Of a DNA stretch of 13,481 nucleotides, positions 13,304 through 13,481 are shown piece by piece. The number at the start of each line of letters is the position of its first letter. Within the stretch, counting starts at the first letter, position 1. The DNA is taken from assembly GCA_900769345.1 (NCBI GenBank), contig CAAGGJ010000176.1:1-13481 (forward strand), written 5' to 3'. The notes under the pieces are model-generated. The model was not told the origin of the DNA. It saw nothing but the letters and a program-made list of their open reading frames with translations, and made no database searches. Position numbers and translations under genes: made by a program. Origin of the DNA: Bacteroidales bacterium (GTDB taxonomy: Bacteria > Bacteroidota > Bacteroidia > Bacteroidales > Muribaculaceae).

Positions 13304-13341
13304 CAAAAATCCCCCAAGAACTTGCGTTCTTGAGGGTTTTT
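13304..13341. terminator. Intrinsic terminator, probably bidirectional
   Basis: CCCCCAAGAAC (13311-13321), loop TTGC, GTTCTTGAGGG (13326-13336), one internal mismatch, flanked by an A-run on the left and TTTTT on the right. A U-tract is produced on either strand, so it can end the serine hydrolase transcript and any minus-strand transcript arriving from the right of the window. Confidence 0.85.
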
Positions 13342-13357
13342 GCGGAGAGGACGGATT

Positions 13358-13465
13358 CTTTCTCCGCTTCGCTACGAAAGCGCTACGCGATGACTTTCTC
13401 CGCTTCGCTACGAAAGCGCTACGCGATGACTTTCTCCGCTTCGCTACGAAAGCGCTACGCGATGA
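13358..13465. repeat. Three perfect tandem copies of a 36-bp repeat
   Basis: Identical 36-bp units at 13358-13393, 13394-13429 and 13430-13465. Each contains CGCTACG twice and a short dyad, CGCTT...AAGCG, around an 8-base loop. There are no spacers between units. The sequence left of the first copy (GGATTCTTTCTCC) hints at a decayed start; on the right the array stops at CGAACTC. Zero divergence between copies implies recent expansion or homogenisation. No coding sense is evident. Confidence 0.95.
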
Positions 13466-13481
13466 CGAACTCTTATCGTTC

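Noticed and set aside
13067..13317. Minus-strand Ser-Tyr-Pro repeat protein over the 9-bp array
   Set aside because: The repeat reads open in any frame because its unit is a multiple of three; the frame overlaps the end of the serine hydrolase gene and has no supporting start signals or domain.
13358..13465. 36-bp repeats as a CRISPR array
   Set aside because: The repeat length fits, but units are directly adjacent with no spacers, and no cas genes are present.
1..13481. tRNA, rRNA, insertion sequence, integrase or phage genes
   Set aside because: I looked for cloverleaf-like segments, transposase or integrase products and terminal inverted repeats and found none that I could support.

Overview
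The window looks like chromosome from a Bacteroidota gut commensal, most likely order Bacteroidales (Muribaculaceae-, Prevotella- or Bacteroides-like). This rests on Bacteroidota-type promoters (-33 TTTG, -7 TAnnTTTG) in front of most transcription units, a DUF4369 lipoprotein, a GH32 lipoprotein with the DUF4980-type N-terminal domain of Bacteroides fructanases, an AraC-output sugar sensor, a TonB-receptor-like barrel, and A-rich leaders instead of Shine-Dalgarno sites before most genes. The exact genus cannot be fixed from sequence reading alone.

Layout: (1) 1-186, a degenerate 8-bp tandem repeat with inverted copies; (2) 187-990, minus strand, a stand-alone ABC/AAA-type ATPase; (3) 991-1254, divergent intergenic region with a hairpin, a palindrome and the promoter of the next gene; (4) 1255-9454, a compact fructan/fructose utilisation locus on the plus strand: membrane-spanning sugar sensor/AraC regulator, outer-membrane TonB-receptor-like barrel, GH32 fructanase lipoprotein, MFS sugar importer, PfkB fructokinase; (5) 9490-9551, a terminator that contains the -33 box of the next promoter; (6) 9580-10668, DUF4369/thioredoxin-fold lipoprotein without catalytic cysteines; (7) 10782-11693, YitT-family membrane protein; (8) 11753-11865, large hairpin terminator followed by a promoter; (9) 11931-13211, serine beta-lactamase-family hydrolase; (10) 13212-13481, a 9-bp tandem repeat, a bidirectional-looking terminator, and three perfect copies of a 36-bp repeat.

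How the genes work together (inference from family knowledge): the barrel brings fructo-oligosaccharide or sucrose across the outer membrane, the GH32 enzyme releases fructose, the MFS carrier imports it, the kinase makes fructose-6-phosphate, and the regulator senses periplasmic sugar through its type I periplasmic-binding-protein domain. The gene content parallels the Bacteroides thetaiotaomicron fructan locus (BT1754-BT1765), with two differences: no SusD or SusC/SusD pair lies between regulator and kinase, and the regulator has the sensor, one membrane helix and AraC output but no histidine kinase or receiver. Candidate operators (TTTTA boxes 21 bp apart) lie before both the barrel and GH32 promoters.
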